64,000 nt of DNA from JACNKJ01 sp964344565 (lineage in GTDB: Bacteria > Krumholzibacteriota > Krumholzibacteriia > JACNKJ01), in contig CAYFNT010000001.1 of the NCBI GenBank assembly GCA_964344565.1, positions 266,951 through 330,950 on the forward strand. Reading direction: 5' to 3'. The notes under the pieces are model-generated. The model made no database searches and was not told where the DNA came from. It saw only the letters and a list, made by a program, of their open reading frames with translations. Both the position numbers and the translations under genes were made by a program. Positions 45,437-53,682 of the stretch are shown here, piece by piece. Position 1 is the first letter of the stretch. Each line of letters starts with the position of its first letter.

Positions 45437-45952
45437 TCAGTTCGCGAGGACGACCTGGTCCCGCAGGCTGACGAGGATGCAGACCACCTCGTCGATCTCC
45501 TCCTGGCCGTGTCCGAGATTCTTCATGGCCTGGATCACGTCGGCGCCGGCCGCCATGAAGTCGGCGTTGCTCAACTCCATGTGCTCATGGGAGTGGCTCA
45601 GGCTGGGACCCTCGTAGACGGAGGGGCCGCCGGTTCCCGAGATCACGAATTCAGCCACCCGCTTGGCGAGATGATCGGCATAGCGCTCGTCCACAAGATG
45701 CTTGATGTCGTCGTTCACCAGATGAAGCCTGACGATCTCTTTCGTCAGAGCGTGGATCTTCTTCTCCTTGCCCAGGCGCTTGTAGAGGGACTTCTTCGCG
45801 TGACGATCCGCGCGGGCATCGGAGTTCGCTTCACACATCTTCTCGAGATCGAGCACCTGCGCGTCGGCTCCGGAATGGCTCGCGCAATTGTGGGCCAGAG
45901 CCGAAGAGCTTGCCGTCAGGATCAGGGCCAAAGTAATGAGTCTTTTCAACAT
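45437..45952 (-). CDS. Exported truncated haemoglobin-like protein
   Basis: A clear signal peptide (residues 1-20, ending SALAHNC) precedes a truncated-globin fold: SLYKRLGKEKKIHALTKEIVRLHL, then LAKRVAEFVISGTGGPSVYEG and SHSHEHMELSNADFMAAGADVIQAM. The F8 proximal haem His sits in SHEHM, at the same place as AHEGM in the neighbouring cytosolic globin. About 30 residues between signal and globin contain two cysteines and are His/Asp rich. Truncated globins bind oxygen or NO and are normally cytosolic; export is unusual. AAAGGAAC precedes ATG 45952. The gene lies 56 bp downstream of the second globin gene, probably in one operon. Confidence 0.8.
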   Translation of the reverse strand: MLKRLITLALILTASSSALAHNCASHSGADAQVLDLEKMCEANSDARADRHAKKSLYKRLGKEKKIHALTKEIVRLHLVNDDIKHLVDERYADHLAKRVAEFVISGTGGPSVYEGPSLSHSHEHMELSNADFMAAGADVIQAMKNLGHGQEEIDEVVCILVSLRDQVVLAN

Positions 45953-46008
45953 GTGAGTTCCTTTCGTCGATATTCGGGACACAGATCCCGGTTTGCTGCC
46001 GCGCCGAA

Positions 46009-46368
46009 TCAGACGCGTATGATTTCGCCCTTCATCCCGTAGAGAATCGTGAGCACCTCGCTCTTCTCTTTTTCGCCGACACCGTGCTTCTCGAGCGCCG
46101 CCATGATGTCATCGATGACCGCGAGGAATTCGGCCTCGCTGATGTTCATGCCCTCATGAGCCGATCGCATGTCGCGCCCCGTGTAGGCTTCCTGTCCGCC
46201 GGTTCCCGCGGCGAAGAACTCCGCCGCCAGCCGTTTCAGATCCTCCGGATCCACCTTGAGGAAGCGGGCCTGGACAGCCGGATTCTTCAGATGGTTCTCC
46301 ACGGCCTCGGCGGCGATGGCCTTGATGGCATCCCCGCCTCCCAAGCGGTCGTACAGTGAGTCGCTCAT
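46009..46368 (-). CDS. Group 1 truncated haemoglobin
   Basis: A 119-residue globin of the 2-over-2 type: SLYDRLGGGDAIKAIAAEAVENHL (A/B helices), ARFLKVDPEDLKRLAAEFFAAGTGG, YTGRDMRSAHEGMNISEAEF with the proximal His, and a C-terminal VLTILYGMKGEIIRV helix. It should bind haem and react with O2 or NO in the cytosol. A ribosome site GAGGAGG precedes the ATG. It is divergent from the STAND regulator gene, whose product might control it. Confidence 0.9.
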   Translation of the reverse strand: MSDSLYDRLGGGDAIKAIAAEAVENHLKNPAVQARFLKVDPEDLKRLAAEFFAAGTGGQEAYTGRDMRSAHEGMNISEAEFLAVIDDIMAALEKHGVGEKEKSEVLTILYGMKGEIIRV

Positions 46369-46425
46369 GCATTCCTCCTCGATTGAGTTTTCCTCAGAAT
46401 AGGGGTTTTCAAGGATCCTGGAATT

Positions 46426-46451
46426 ATGAGAAGATGAGAAAAGTATGAGAA
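46426..46451. promoter_or_regulatory. Three ATGAGAA direct repeats in the globin/STAND intergenic region
   Basis: ATGAGAA occurs at 46426-46432, 46434-46440 and 46445-46451, spaced 8 and 11 bp, in an AT-rich island between the divergent globin and STAND genes. Direct repeats one helical turn apart are the usual target of OmpR-type domains, which the STAND protein carries. Autoregulation is inferred. Confidence 0.4.
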
Positions 46452-46482
46452 ATTAAGCTATAACTAGATCTTGGAGTCGCAA

Positions 46483-48438
46483 ATGCACAGCCAGTCTGCC
46501 CTCGAAATCTCACAAACTCCTGTCCCGAGCGGATTTGGCCGAAGTCGCGAGATGAAGGCCCTCATGGTGGGGCTGCGAACCGACTCGGCCATGAACTTCC
46601 ATCTCCATGGAATCGCCGGAATCGGCAAGAGCCATCTCCTGGCGGCCTTTCAAGCCAATGCGGAGCGCGATGGAGTTCGGGTTCTTCGGCTGGATTGCCG
46701 GTCCATCGAACCGACCACACGTGGTTTCCTGAGCGAACTCAGGGCGAGCTTGCAGAGCCGATCGCGGACCCTGCAGAAACTCGTCCAGGAGGTCGGCGAG
46801 GGGGCGGGCCGTACCCTGATCGTACTGGACAGCTATGAACACTTCCGCCTGATGGACACCTGGATGCGCCAGGAATTCTCGACCCTGCTGCCGCCGCAGG
46901 TCTGCCTGGTCATGTCGGGCCGTTCCCGTCCGAGTACAGGTTGGCTCACGCCCGGTCTTTCCGGGCGGAAGACCTCGAGCCTTCCATTGGGGCCCCTCGA
47001 CGAGGGAAGCGCCATTCGACTCCTGAAGAAAGAGGGGGTCAAGGCGGAGGCGGCCAAACGCATCGCGCCTTTCACCCACGGTCATCCCCTGGCTCTTCAC
47101 CTTGCGGTCGCCGCGCTGAATGAACGACCCGGCCTTCGCTTCGAAGGATTGGCGATACAGAACGTGCTCGAGGAGTTGACGCGCATGTTCCTCGCCGACG
47201 TGAGCGATCCGACGACTCGTCAGCTGCTGCTCGGAGTATCCCTGCTGCGCAGGATCACCATTCCGCTCCTGGAAGCTCTCTTCCCGGAAACGCCCGCCCA
47301 GGAATCCTACGAGCGGCTTTCTTTCCTGCCCTTCATCGAAGCGACTCGCGACGGACTCATGTTGCATGACGCCGTGCGTAGCGCCCTGGCGCGATCCCTC
47401 AAGGCGCGCGATCCGGTTGCCTGCCGGGAATTCCGAACTGCGGCCTGGACGCGCCTCAGCCGCGACCTTTCGAGGGCCGCGGATCCGGAGCTGTGGCGTT
47501 ACACGGCCGACCTGCTCTACCTCCTCGAAAACCCCGTCGTGAGGGAGGCCTTCTTCCCCTCCGGAGAGAGCTGGTTGGAGGTGGAGCCGGCCATCGAGGC
47601 GGATGACCAGGGCATCCGCTCCATCATCCGGAAGCACCACCAGGAGGAGGCCGCGGCGCAGTTGTTGAGGCTATGGGAAAACCTTCCGGACACCTTTTCG
47701 GTGGTGCGCGGTGAGGACTCCCATTGCCTCGGCTTCTACCAGGCATTCGATCCCGAAGAGGTCGATCCTCTCGAATTGAAACCGGATCCGGTGTCCAGTT
47801 CCTGGCTCGCGCACCTGGAGAGCGATCCTCTTCCTGCCGGACAGAGGGCCTTGTTCTGTCGGCGCTGGCTCAGCCTAGACGAGGGCGAGGCGCCTTCCCA
47901 GGTGCAGGCCGCCTGTTGGCTCGATCTCAAACGCGCCTACGTCGAGATGCGCCCCAAGCTCCAGCGCGTCTATCTGATTTTGGAAGATCCCATGCCCTTC
48001 GCCGCGGCCGCCGAGGAACTCGGCTTCGCGCTGCCCGAAACCATGCGCGTGAGCATCGACGGCAAGATCCATTTCGGCGCAGTCCTGGATTTCGGTCCGG
48101 GATCGGTGGACGGCTGGCTTTCCGGTCTCCTGGCCTCGGAAATCGGCGCACAGGCCGTCGCCCCCGAACTCGATGTCGATGCGCAGGAACTGATCCTCGA
48201 GGGACGGCGGGTGCGCCTGACTCGACTCGAGTTCAAGGTCTTCCACTATCTGCAGGATCGTCCCGGCAAGGCCGTGTCGAGAACCTCGCTTCTGAACGAC
48301 GTCTGGGGCCTGGAGTACGAAGGGGGGAGCAACGTGGTGGATACGGTCATCGCCTCGCTTCGCAAGAAGCTCGGCAACTGGTCCGGCGTAATCGCGACCA
48401 TCAGCGGCACAGGCTACAGCTATCGGCCGCCGGCCTAG
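46483..48438 (+). CDS. STAND-type ATPase transcription regulator with C-terminal OmpR-type winged helix
   Basis: A 651-residue protein. Residues 18-260 form a P-loop ATPase of the STAND/AAA group: Walker A GIAGIGKS (43-50), Walker B LIVLDSYEHF, and a sensor region PLGPLDEGSAIRLLKKEGVK. A helical region (260-350) resembles the winged-helix arm of STAND proteins. A middle part (about 360-560) is unassigned but looks like a GNAT-type fold (FSVVRGEDSHCLGFYQAF, RVYLILEDPM). The end (about 565-651) is an OmpR/PhoB DNA-binding domain (LTRLEFKVFHYLQDRPGKAVSR ... SNVVDTVIASLRKKL). GGAG lies 6 bp before the ATG at 46483. The signal is unknown. Its stop overlaps that of the convergent GH17 gene at a CTAG. 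Confidence 0.8.
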   Translation: MHSQSALEISQTPVPSGFGRSREMKALMVGLRTDSAMNFHLHGIAGIGKSHLLAAFQANAERDGVRVLRLDCRSIEPTTRGFLSELRASLQSRSRTLQKLVQEVGEGAGRTLIVLDSYEHFRLMDTWMRQEFSTLLPPQVCLVMSGRSRPSTGWLTPGLSGRKTSSLPLGPLDEGSAIRLLKKEGVKAEAAKRIAPFTHGHPLALHLAVAALNERPGLRFEGLAIQNVLEELTRMFLADVSDPTTRQLLLGVSLLRRITIPLLEALFPETPAQESYERLSFLPFIEATRDGLMLHDAVRSALARSLKARDPVACREFRTAAWTRLSRDLSRAADPELWRYTADLLYLLENPVVREAFFPSGESWLEVEPAIEADDQGIRSIIRKHHQEEAAAQLLRLWENLPDTFSVVRGEDSHCLGFYQAFDPEEVDPLELKPDPVSSSWLAHLESDPLPAGQRALFCRRWLSLDEGEAPSQVQAACWLDLKRAYVEMRPKLQRVYLILEDPMPFAAAAEELGFALPETMRVSIDGKIHFGAVLDFGPGSVDGWLSGLLASEIGAQAVAPELDVDAQELILEGRRVRLTRLEFKVFHYLQDRPGKAVSRTSLLNDVWGLEYEGGSNVVDTVIASLRKKLGNWSGVIATISGTGYSYRPPA

Positions 48439-49460
48439 GGGGAAAGCGCGGCCTTGGGACTTCGATCCGCCCCAAACAGGCCCCAATGCTTCTCCACTTC
48501 GAGGTGATCCTCGCCGCCCTTCCAATTCTCGTCGAAGGCCTCGAAAACGAAGACGGTGATCTGCTCGGATTCGGTCCAGTTCCGAAGTTCCCGGTGGAAT
48601 GTCGCCTGTTCCGCTTCGCCCGGTACTCCCTTGATAAGCGACGCCTGCTCGCCGTGATCGGCGACCGAGGTGGCCCAACCGGTTTCCCCGATGACGACCC
48701 GCCGATCCGAATGCATGGCCTCCACGACGTTCTTCTGCTTCTTTAGCCAGTCTAGAGCGCCTTCGAGTTGGAGTCCGTTCCACATGGGATGGGCATGCAT
48801 CAGGATGAAGTCGAGTTCCGCGGCGAGCTTGCGGCTCTGCGGCTTGCTCCAGAAATTGAAGTCGTCGGCCACGGTGACGGGGACCTCGACGGACGAGCGC
48901 AGCCGCTGAACGTGCTCGATAAGCAGGTCCAGAGAGCATCGGTGGGCCGACCAAGAGACCTGGGTCTCGTTGCCCACACAGACCGCGCGCACGATGTCCG
49001 GATAATCATTGGCGAGCCGAATCGCCGCGTCCGTTTCCCGGCGATTCGCCTTCACGTCGTTCGGCGCGATCCAGGCTCCGAGCACGACCTCCATGGGCAT
49101 CTGCCTGTCGCGGATCTCATGCAGCATCGATTCGGCGAATCCGGAGGCGCCGTAGACGCGGAGCAACCTCCAGTGGGGGGTCATCAATGCGAGATCCTCG
49201 CGAAGCTCTTCCGAACTGGGGGCGGGGCCGCCCGGACGCTGCCCGTCCCGATGGGGGCCGTAGCAGACCGCGTGCACGGCCTGCCTGGATCCTTCGAGGA
49301 AATCTCGAATCACGAAAGGCTCCTCGCGCAGGGGCCGATCCTCGTCGGGCTCTCCGCATCCGGACAGGCCCAGCGCGGTGGCCAGGGCGAGCAGGATCAG
49401 TCCGGCCGCCCCTCTCACGCCATCAGCTCCCGGCCTTGCCGCGCCGGAGTTCGAGTTCAT
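48435..49460 (-). CDS. GH17 family beta-1,3-glucanase lipoprotein
   Basis: A lipoprotein (LGLSGC, lipid-carrying Cys at about residue 35) with a compact (beta/alpha)8 GH17 domain. The acid/base Glu is E165 in CVGNETQVSW and the nucleophile is E259 in VVIGETGWAT; the first strand HAVCYGPHRDG is typical. GH17 enzymes cut beta-1,3 or mixed-linkage glucans, or transfer glucan chains. It should sit on the outer membrane or periplasmic face and feed the symporter encoded just upstream, which it overlaps by 38 bp. I keep ATG 49460; a later GTG start giving a shorter leader is possible. Confidence 0.85.
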   Translation of the reverse strand: MNSNSGAARPGADGVRGAAGLILLALATALGLSGCGEPDEDRPLREEPFVIRDFLEGSRQAVHAVCYGPHRDGQRPGGPAPSSEELREDLALMTPHWRLLRVYGASGFAESMLHEIRDRQMPMEVVLGAWIAPNDVKANRRETDAAIRLANDYPDIVRAVCVGNETQVSWSAHRCSLDLLIEHVQRLRSSVEVPVTVADDFNFWSKPQSRKLAAELDFILMHAHPMWNGLQLEGALDWLKKQKNVVEAMHSDRRVVIGETGWATSVADHGEQASLIKGVPGEAEQATFHRELRNWTESEQITVFVFEAFDENWKGGEDHLEVEKHWGLFGADRSPKAALSP

Positions 49461-50889
49461 CGCGAACCTCGCGGGCTCTGGCTTCCGTGAGCGGGAAGCG
49501 GAGCACGGCCCAGATGGCGATGGCCGAGGCGATCATGGGGATGCCCGCGTCGAAGAAACGAAGCAGTGTGATGGTCCGCTCCGCCTGCTCGCCGCCCAGG
49601 GCAACGTCGAATCCCGTGGCATTGAGCAGGTAGCCGCTGCCGGCCAGCGCCGCCGAGAGACCGAGCTTCACCGTCCACCAGAAGATGGACCCGTACATGC
49701 CCTCGCGGCGTTCGTGTGTGTGCAGCTCGTCGAAGTCCACGACGTCGGCGATCATCGAAGGCACGATGGTGAAGAGGGTTCCCAGACCGAAGGCCATCAG
49801 GGGGGCGGGCACCAGCACCAGCCAGGGAAGGTCGGGATTGTAGCAGACCCACTTCAGGCCGTAGCCGATGATGGACACGCCGATGCCCCAGATGAAGGCG
49901 TGGCGCTTGCCGATGCGCGTGGCCAGCCAGGTCATGAAGGCGACCACCGCGAAGGTGCTCACGGCGCCGAGAGTGCCGGCCCAACCGATGAAACGGGCGC
50001 CCATTTCCTGATCGCCGCCGGTGACGTAGTAGATGATCACGTAGGAGGCGAAGGACGAGATCAGGATGAAGCCGTTGAAGACCAGGAAGGTGGCCAGGCA
50101 GAGCTTGAGGAATGGGCCGGACTTCATGGTGATGGCGAATCCACGGAGGAACTCGGTGACGTTGGACTTGAAGCCGCGGGCGCGTCCCGATCCCGCGGCC
50201 TCGGTCTCGGCCACGTTCTTCATGCGTTCCCGTAGGAAGATCGCCGGCAGGATGCCGAGCCCGACGGTTACCAAGGCGATCACGATGGCCAGTCCCGCCG
50301 CACCGGAAACCTGGTCGGGCTCGCCGGCGGCGTTCCGGAAGAAGGTGCCGCTGTTCATGATCCAGAGGAACCAGGGTGAGACCACATAGGCGAGCTGCCC
50401 AATGAAATTCTGCGTGCCCATTAGCCGGGTGCGCTCGTGGTAGTCGGGCGTCAACTCATAGCCCAGGGCCACCCAAGGTGTGACCCAGAGCGTGTATCCC
50501 GCGTAGAAGAGGATCGAACCGATGAGGAACCAGACGAAGTAGAAGGTCTCGCTCCGGCCGTCGGGTAGCTGCCAGAGCAGGGCATAGAGCAGGGCCGCGA
50601 CGAAGACGCCGAAGAAGATGTAGGGACGTCGCCTTCCCCATCGGGATCGCGTGTTGTCGGAGATGTATCCCATCACGGGATCGGTGAAGGCGTCGGTGAG
50701 GCGGGGAATGGCCCCGAGCAGACCGACCAGGGCCGGATTCATTCCCAGGCCCAGATTCAGTACGATCATCATGCCGCCGCTGGCCGCGGCCAGCAGGTTG
50801 TTCACGAAGGCGCCGGCCCCATAGGCCAATCGGTGCGGGAACGTGATGCGATCCTCGGGGGCGGTGCGGATATGGGGTTTGGCGCTCAT
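49423..50889 (-). CDS. GPH-family sugar:cation symporter (MFS, MelB/XynP-like)
   Basis: Twelve membrane helices in 488 residues. The diagnostic loop between helices 2 and 3, DPVMGYISDNTRSRWGRRRPYIFFG, and the GYTLWVTPWVALGYELTPDYHERTRL block identify the glycoside-pentoside-hexuronide family, which imports oligosaccharides and glycosides with Na+ or H+. In this locus the likely substrates are laminari-oligosaccharides (inference). I start at ATG 50889: the longer open frame to 51042 would place the operator and promoter inside the gene and reads as non-coding. It leads the operon with the GH17 gene; the TGTACGG-CAC-CCGAACA operator lies 51 bp upstream. Confidence 0.92.
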   Translation of the reverse strand: MSAKPHIRTAPEDRITFPHRLAYGAGAFVNNLLAAASGGMMIVLNLGLGMNPALVGLLGAIPRLTDAFTDPVMGYISDNTRSRWGRRRPYIFFGVFVAALLYALLWQLPDGRSETFYFVWFLIGSILFYAGYTLWVTPWVALGYELTPDYHERTRLMGTQNFIGQLAYVVSPWFLWIMNSGTFFRNAAGEPDQVSGAAGLAIVIALVTVGLGILPAIFLRERMKNVAETEAAGSGRARGFKSNVTEFLRGFAITMKSGPFLKLCLATFLVFNGFILISSFASYVIIYYVTGGDQEMGARFIGWAGTLGAVSTFAVVAFMTWLATRIGKRHAFIWGIGVSIIGYGLKWVCYNPDLPWLVLVPAPLMAFGLGTLFTIVPSMIADVVDFDELHTHERREGMYGSIFWWTVKLGLSAALAGSGYLLNATGFDVALGGEQAERTITLLRFFDAGIPMIASAIAIWAVLRFPLTEARAREVRDELELRRGKAGS

Positions 50890-50940
50890 GGCATCATCTC
50901 GATCTTCGCTCCTCGCTGGCGAAATGGGGCATCGCATCTT

Positions 50941-50957
50941 TGTACGGCACCCGAACA
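50941..50957. promoter_or_regulatory. Operator copy 3 (TGTTCGG-N3-CCGAACA family) before the symporter gene
   Basis: TGTACGGCACCCGAACA, one mismatch to the consensus palindrome. It covers the +1 region of the symporter promoter, so a bound protein would block transcription. The flank AAAG matches the other copies. Confidence 0.75.
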
Positions 50958-50985
50958 AAGTACTGGAGCATCGATTCACGGTCAA
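50957..50985 (-). promoter_or_regulatory. Promoter of the symporter-GH17 operon
   Basis: Minus strand TTGACC, 17 bp, TACTTT; the -10 box touches the operator. Confidence 0.6.
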
Positions 50986-51084
50986 GCGCATTCTAGGCCT
51001 CGGCCTGAGAGGAGCGCGACGAGAAAGATCTTCTGGGTTCACACTATCTGCAGAAATATGAGGAATCAGGGCTGCATTTTAGAC

Positions 51085-51114
51085 TTGATTCGGAGACCGA
51101 ACATAGTGCATAAT
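51085..51114 (+). promoter_or_regulatory. Promoter of the secreted-protein gene at 51205
   Basis: TTGATT, 18 bp, CATAAT, with operator copy 2 inside. The downstream sequence CGAACATAGTGCATAATTA is nearly identical to that of the paralogue promoter at 58330. Confidence 0.55.
51087..51103. promoter_or_regulatory. Operator copy 2 before the secreted-protein gene
   Basis: GATTCGGAGACCGAACA, with five of seven bases of the left arm and all of the right arm of TGTTCGG-N3-CCGAACA. It fills the -35/spacer of the downstream promoter. The rest of the 315-bp gap (50890-51204) shows no gene; its other notable content is operator copy 3. Confidence 0.7.
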
Positions 51115-51204
51115 TAGCTGCGTGGGATCGGCCATGCGACAACGCTCCGCTCCGAGACTGCCGATTCCGAGCGTTCGCCAGCTCTTCAACGAAAGGTCAA
51201 CAAA

Positions 51205-51915
51205 ATGAACAAACGAGCTACGGCTATCATTGCGGTCGCCATGGCCTGTCTCATTCCCACCATGGCCAGTGCATTGATGCCCTACAGCCAGGATTTCGAA
51301 GGTCTCGATCCCCTGGATCCCGCCGCCCTCACCAACGACGGCTGGCTGGTCTTCGGTAACGTCTTCGGATACGATATGGCCTACTGGTATGGCTACGGCG
51401 TATTCGGCGCTCCCAATGACGGTGCGGCGTTCAGCGCTCTCGTGACGGGCGAGGGTGGACCGGACCAGGGCGCCAATCAGCTGTCCATCTTCAGCGACTA
51501 CAACAACGGCGATCACACCCAGGCCTGGATCGAATCCAACGTCTTCCAGGAACAGACCGTCGGTGCCGAAAACGTGGGCGAAGTCTGGATCTTCGACTTC
51601 CAGGCCAAGCGCGGCAACATCGAGGGCGACACCACCGCCGCCGCCTTCATCAAGACTCTCGATCCCAGTTCCGGTTGGGCCACGACCAACTACATCACGG
51701 TCGACATGACCAGCATCCCGGACACTTGGGCTGACTACTCCATCTTCCTGGCCATCGATCCCAGTCTGGAAGGCCAAGTTTTCCAGTTCGGTTTCACGAA
51801 CCTGTGCACCCAGTATCAGGGCTCGGGTATTTTCTACGACAACATCAACTTCCACGAAGAGGGTGATGTCGCGACCGCCGAAACATCCTGGAGCGATGTG
51901 AAGGCTCTGTACTAG
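51205..51915 (+). CDS. Secreted jelly-roll-like protein with VKALY tail, glucan regulon
   Basis: A 236-residue protein: signal peptide (1-24), then a beta-sandwich domain beginning LMPYSQDFEGLDP and ending GSGIFYDNINF, then a linker and the tail AETSWSDVKALY. The domain is closely similar along its whole length (FSDYNNGDH, IESNVFQEQTVG, AAFIKTLDPSSGWA) to that of the protein at 57247-58215, which ends in a FlgD domain instead. The fold looks like a carbohydrate-binding module with a terminal 'yyDn..f' strand. With both paralogues under the same operator, glucan binding at the cell surface is a reasonable inference. Confidence 0.75.
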   Translation: MNKRATAIIAVAMACLIPTMASALMPYSQDFEGLDPLDPAALTNDGWLVFGNVFGYDMAYWYGYGVFGAPNDGAAFSALVTGEGGPDQGANQLSIFSDYNNGDHTQAWIESNVFQEQTVGAENVGEVWIFDFQAKRGNIEGDTTAAAFIKTLDPSSGWATTNYITVDMTSIPDTWADYSIFLAIDPSLEGQVFQFGFTNLCTQYQGSGIFYDNINFHEEGDVATAETSWSDVKALY

Positions 51916-51940
51916 TCGATACCCTGAGGCATCTCCAATG

Positions 51941-51966
51941 GGGCTCGGCTTCGGCCGGGCCTTTTT
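51941..51966 (+). terminator. Rho-independent terminator
   Basis: GGCTCGGC-TTC-GGCCGGGCC hairpin followed by TTTTT, after the tail-protein gene. Confidence 0.75.
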
Positions 51967-51999
51967 CGTGGGAGCCGTCGCCGTGATGGCATCCAAGAA

Positions 52000-52024
52000 G
52001 AGACCCCGGACGGAATCGGGGGTC
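52000..52024 (-). terminator. Terminator of the three-gene phosphorylase operon
   Basis: Minus strand GACCCC...GGGGTC hairpin followed by TCTTCTTGG, 24 bp beyond the last stop of the operon. Confidence 0.5.
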
Positions 52025-52047
52025 GGTTGGTATCGGGAATGGTTCCG

Positions 52048-53658
52048 CTATTTGATCAGCACCATCCGCTGCGACTGAAGTTCATCACCGATCCTGAGGG
52101 TGCAGAGGTAAACGCCGGAAGACATGAAACTGCCCGCATCGTCGCGACCGTCCCAGACCGTCTCGAACTCACCGGCTTCCCTGAATCCCCGGGCCAGGCT
52201 GCGAAGCTTTACGCCGGCCACATCGTAGATGACCAGCTCGATCCGGGCATCCCGGCCGAGGGAGAAGCGCACTCGGGTGCTGGGGTTGAAGGGATTCGGC
52301 GATACGGGGTGAAGATGGCCGATTCGAAGCCCCGGCGAAGATCCGCCGGGCTCGACGACGTCCACGGGTTCGCCCGCGGGTATGAAGTTGAAATCGTCGA
52401 TGACCATTTCCTGTTCCGTGGCGGGAGGACCGTCGAACTGCCACAGGTTCATGTGCACTCGTGGCTGCTCGGGACGGGGAATGTGAGGGCCGGTGTAGGT
52501 CCACTCGTGGATCATGTTCTCCGGCGTTTCGTCTCCGGGGCCGCCGCGCCAGCTTCGGAACTCCACGCGATCGGCCAGCCAGGTGAAGGCGTGGCTCGAA
52601 AGTTCCTCGGCATCGAAGCTCGCGTCGAAGCGCTGGATGTTCCCAGGCCAATCGTAGGGCTGGGCCACGAACTGCAGCAGGTCGTTGCCGGACCATCCCC
52701 AACGGCTGGCTTCCACGTCGATCTCGTTGTAGGGATTCCACCACATAAAGCTCTCGTCCCAGCAGGGACCGTACTGCCAGAGGAAGAGTCCGAGCACGGT
52801 GTGCACGTCGAACTCATCGAGGTCTCCACGGATGGTGAAGATGTAGTCGCCGTAGCCAAGGGCGTCCTCGAGAACGACCTCGGTGCTGTTCCAGGTCGAG
52901 TTCAGATACTTGATGCTCAGGTGCAGCCTTTCGTCGCCATCCACCCAGACGCAGTCGGGCAGATGACAGAAGTCGTTCGGCCCCGGACCATAGTAGCCGG
53001 GTCCTTTCACGTGCCAGGTGCGTCCGGCGAACTCCAGGGTGCGTCCGCCGGGGAAATCCGTCCATTGCATGTCGTCGATGGTCGGATAACTCATATCGTA
53101 GAAGGTGATCTCGTCGTAGTGGACCTCGGGGGGTGGATCGCTGGGGCTCTGAAGCACTCCGAGCAGGATGCGCGTGGCCACCGCTCCGGCGGGAGCGGCC
53201 GAGCTGATCAGTTCGAAGTCTATGAACTCGTCGGTGGGGGAGGCGGCGTCGGCCACGGTGAAGCTGTCGTAGTCGATGAGGTCGCCGCCGGCGTCGCGCC
53301 ACTCCACGTTGACGATGGCCGCGCACTGACCGCTTAGAGGATTGCTCGAGGGATGCCTCACATGACCGGTGATTTCCCACTGCTCGCCTTCGAAGGTGTC
53401 CAGTTGCTGCCAGTATCCGGACACTTCCCAGCCGCCAGTGTTCGGACCGATGAGGCGCGCGGCAAGGTTCCCGTGATAGGCCTCGCCCACGGACCCGTAG
53501 CTGCCGAACTGCTCCCAGCCGCCGAAGATCTGCCCCGCGCTTCCTCCTACCTCGAAGCTGGGATTGGCGAGAATGCACTGCGCGATTGCCTGGGGTACCG
53601 ATAGGGACGCGAGAAGGAGGGCGATTCCGAGGAGAGAGAGTTTCCGCCGAGTCCGCAT
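52048..53658 (-). CDS. Secreted jelly-roll + GH16-like protein with FlgD-type C-terminal domain
   Basis: A signal peptide (ends AIAQ) precedes a CBM4/9-like jelly roll (about 28-190: CILANPSFEVGG ... VHYDEITFYD). A concanavalin-like domain follows (about 200-430) with TLEFAGRTWHVKG, YGDYIFTIRGDLDEF, NEIDVEASRWG and AFTWLADRVEFRSW. The E312-I-D314-V-E316 signature matches the GH16 active site in its form without beta-bulge, so it may be a glucanase; several GH16-fold lectins keep similar residues. The FlgD Ig-like domain (VSPNPFNPSTRVRFSLG ... SSGVYLCTLRIG) ends MVLIK. GGGAGGA precedes ATG 53658, 24 bp after the phosphorylase stop. Confidence 0.75.
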   Translation of the reverse strand: MRTRRKLSLLGIALLLASLSVPQAIAQCILANPSFEVGGSAGQIFGGWEQFGSYGSVGEAYHGNLAARLIGPNTGGWEVSGYWQQLDTFEGEQWEITGHVRHPSSNPLSGQCAAIVNVEWRDAGGDLIDYDSFTVADAASPTDEFIDFELISSAAPAGAVATRILLGVLQSPSDPPPEVHYDEITFYDMSYPTIDDMQWTDFPGGRTLEFAGRTWHVKGPGYYGPGPNDFCHLPDCVWVDGDERLHLSIKYLNSTWNSTEVVLEDALGYGDYIFTIRGDLDEFDVHTVLGLFLWQYGPCWDESFMWWNPYNEIDVEASRWGWSGNDLLQFVAQPYDWPGNIQRFDASFDAEELSSHAFTWLADRVEFRSWRGGPGDETPENMIHEWTYTGPHIPRPEQPRVHMNLWQFDGPPATEQEMVIDDFNFIPAGEPVDVVEPGGSSPGLRIGHLHPVSPNPFNPSTRVRFSLGRDARIELVIYDVAGVKLRSLARGFREAGEFETVWDGRDDAGSFMSSGVYLCTLRIGDELQSQRMVLIK

Positions 53659-53682
53659 GCTGTCCTCCCGTGGATGCGATCC

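Noticed and set aside
46510..47640. Minus-strand frame opposite the STAND gene
   Set aside because: Shadow of the regulator gene; no initiation signal or recognisable protein.
46483..48438. STAND protein as the regulator that binds the TGTTCGG operators
   Set aside because: OmpR-type domains normally bind direct repeats, whereas the operators are inverted repeats; the gene is also separate from the operator sites. Not excluded, but unsupported.
50890..51042. N-terminal extension of the symporter by 51 codons
   Set aside because: The stretch contains the promoter and operator, and its translation is Arg/Pro-rich and unlike a transporter N-terminus.
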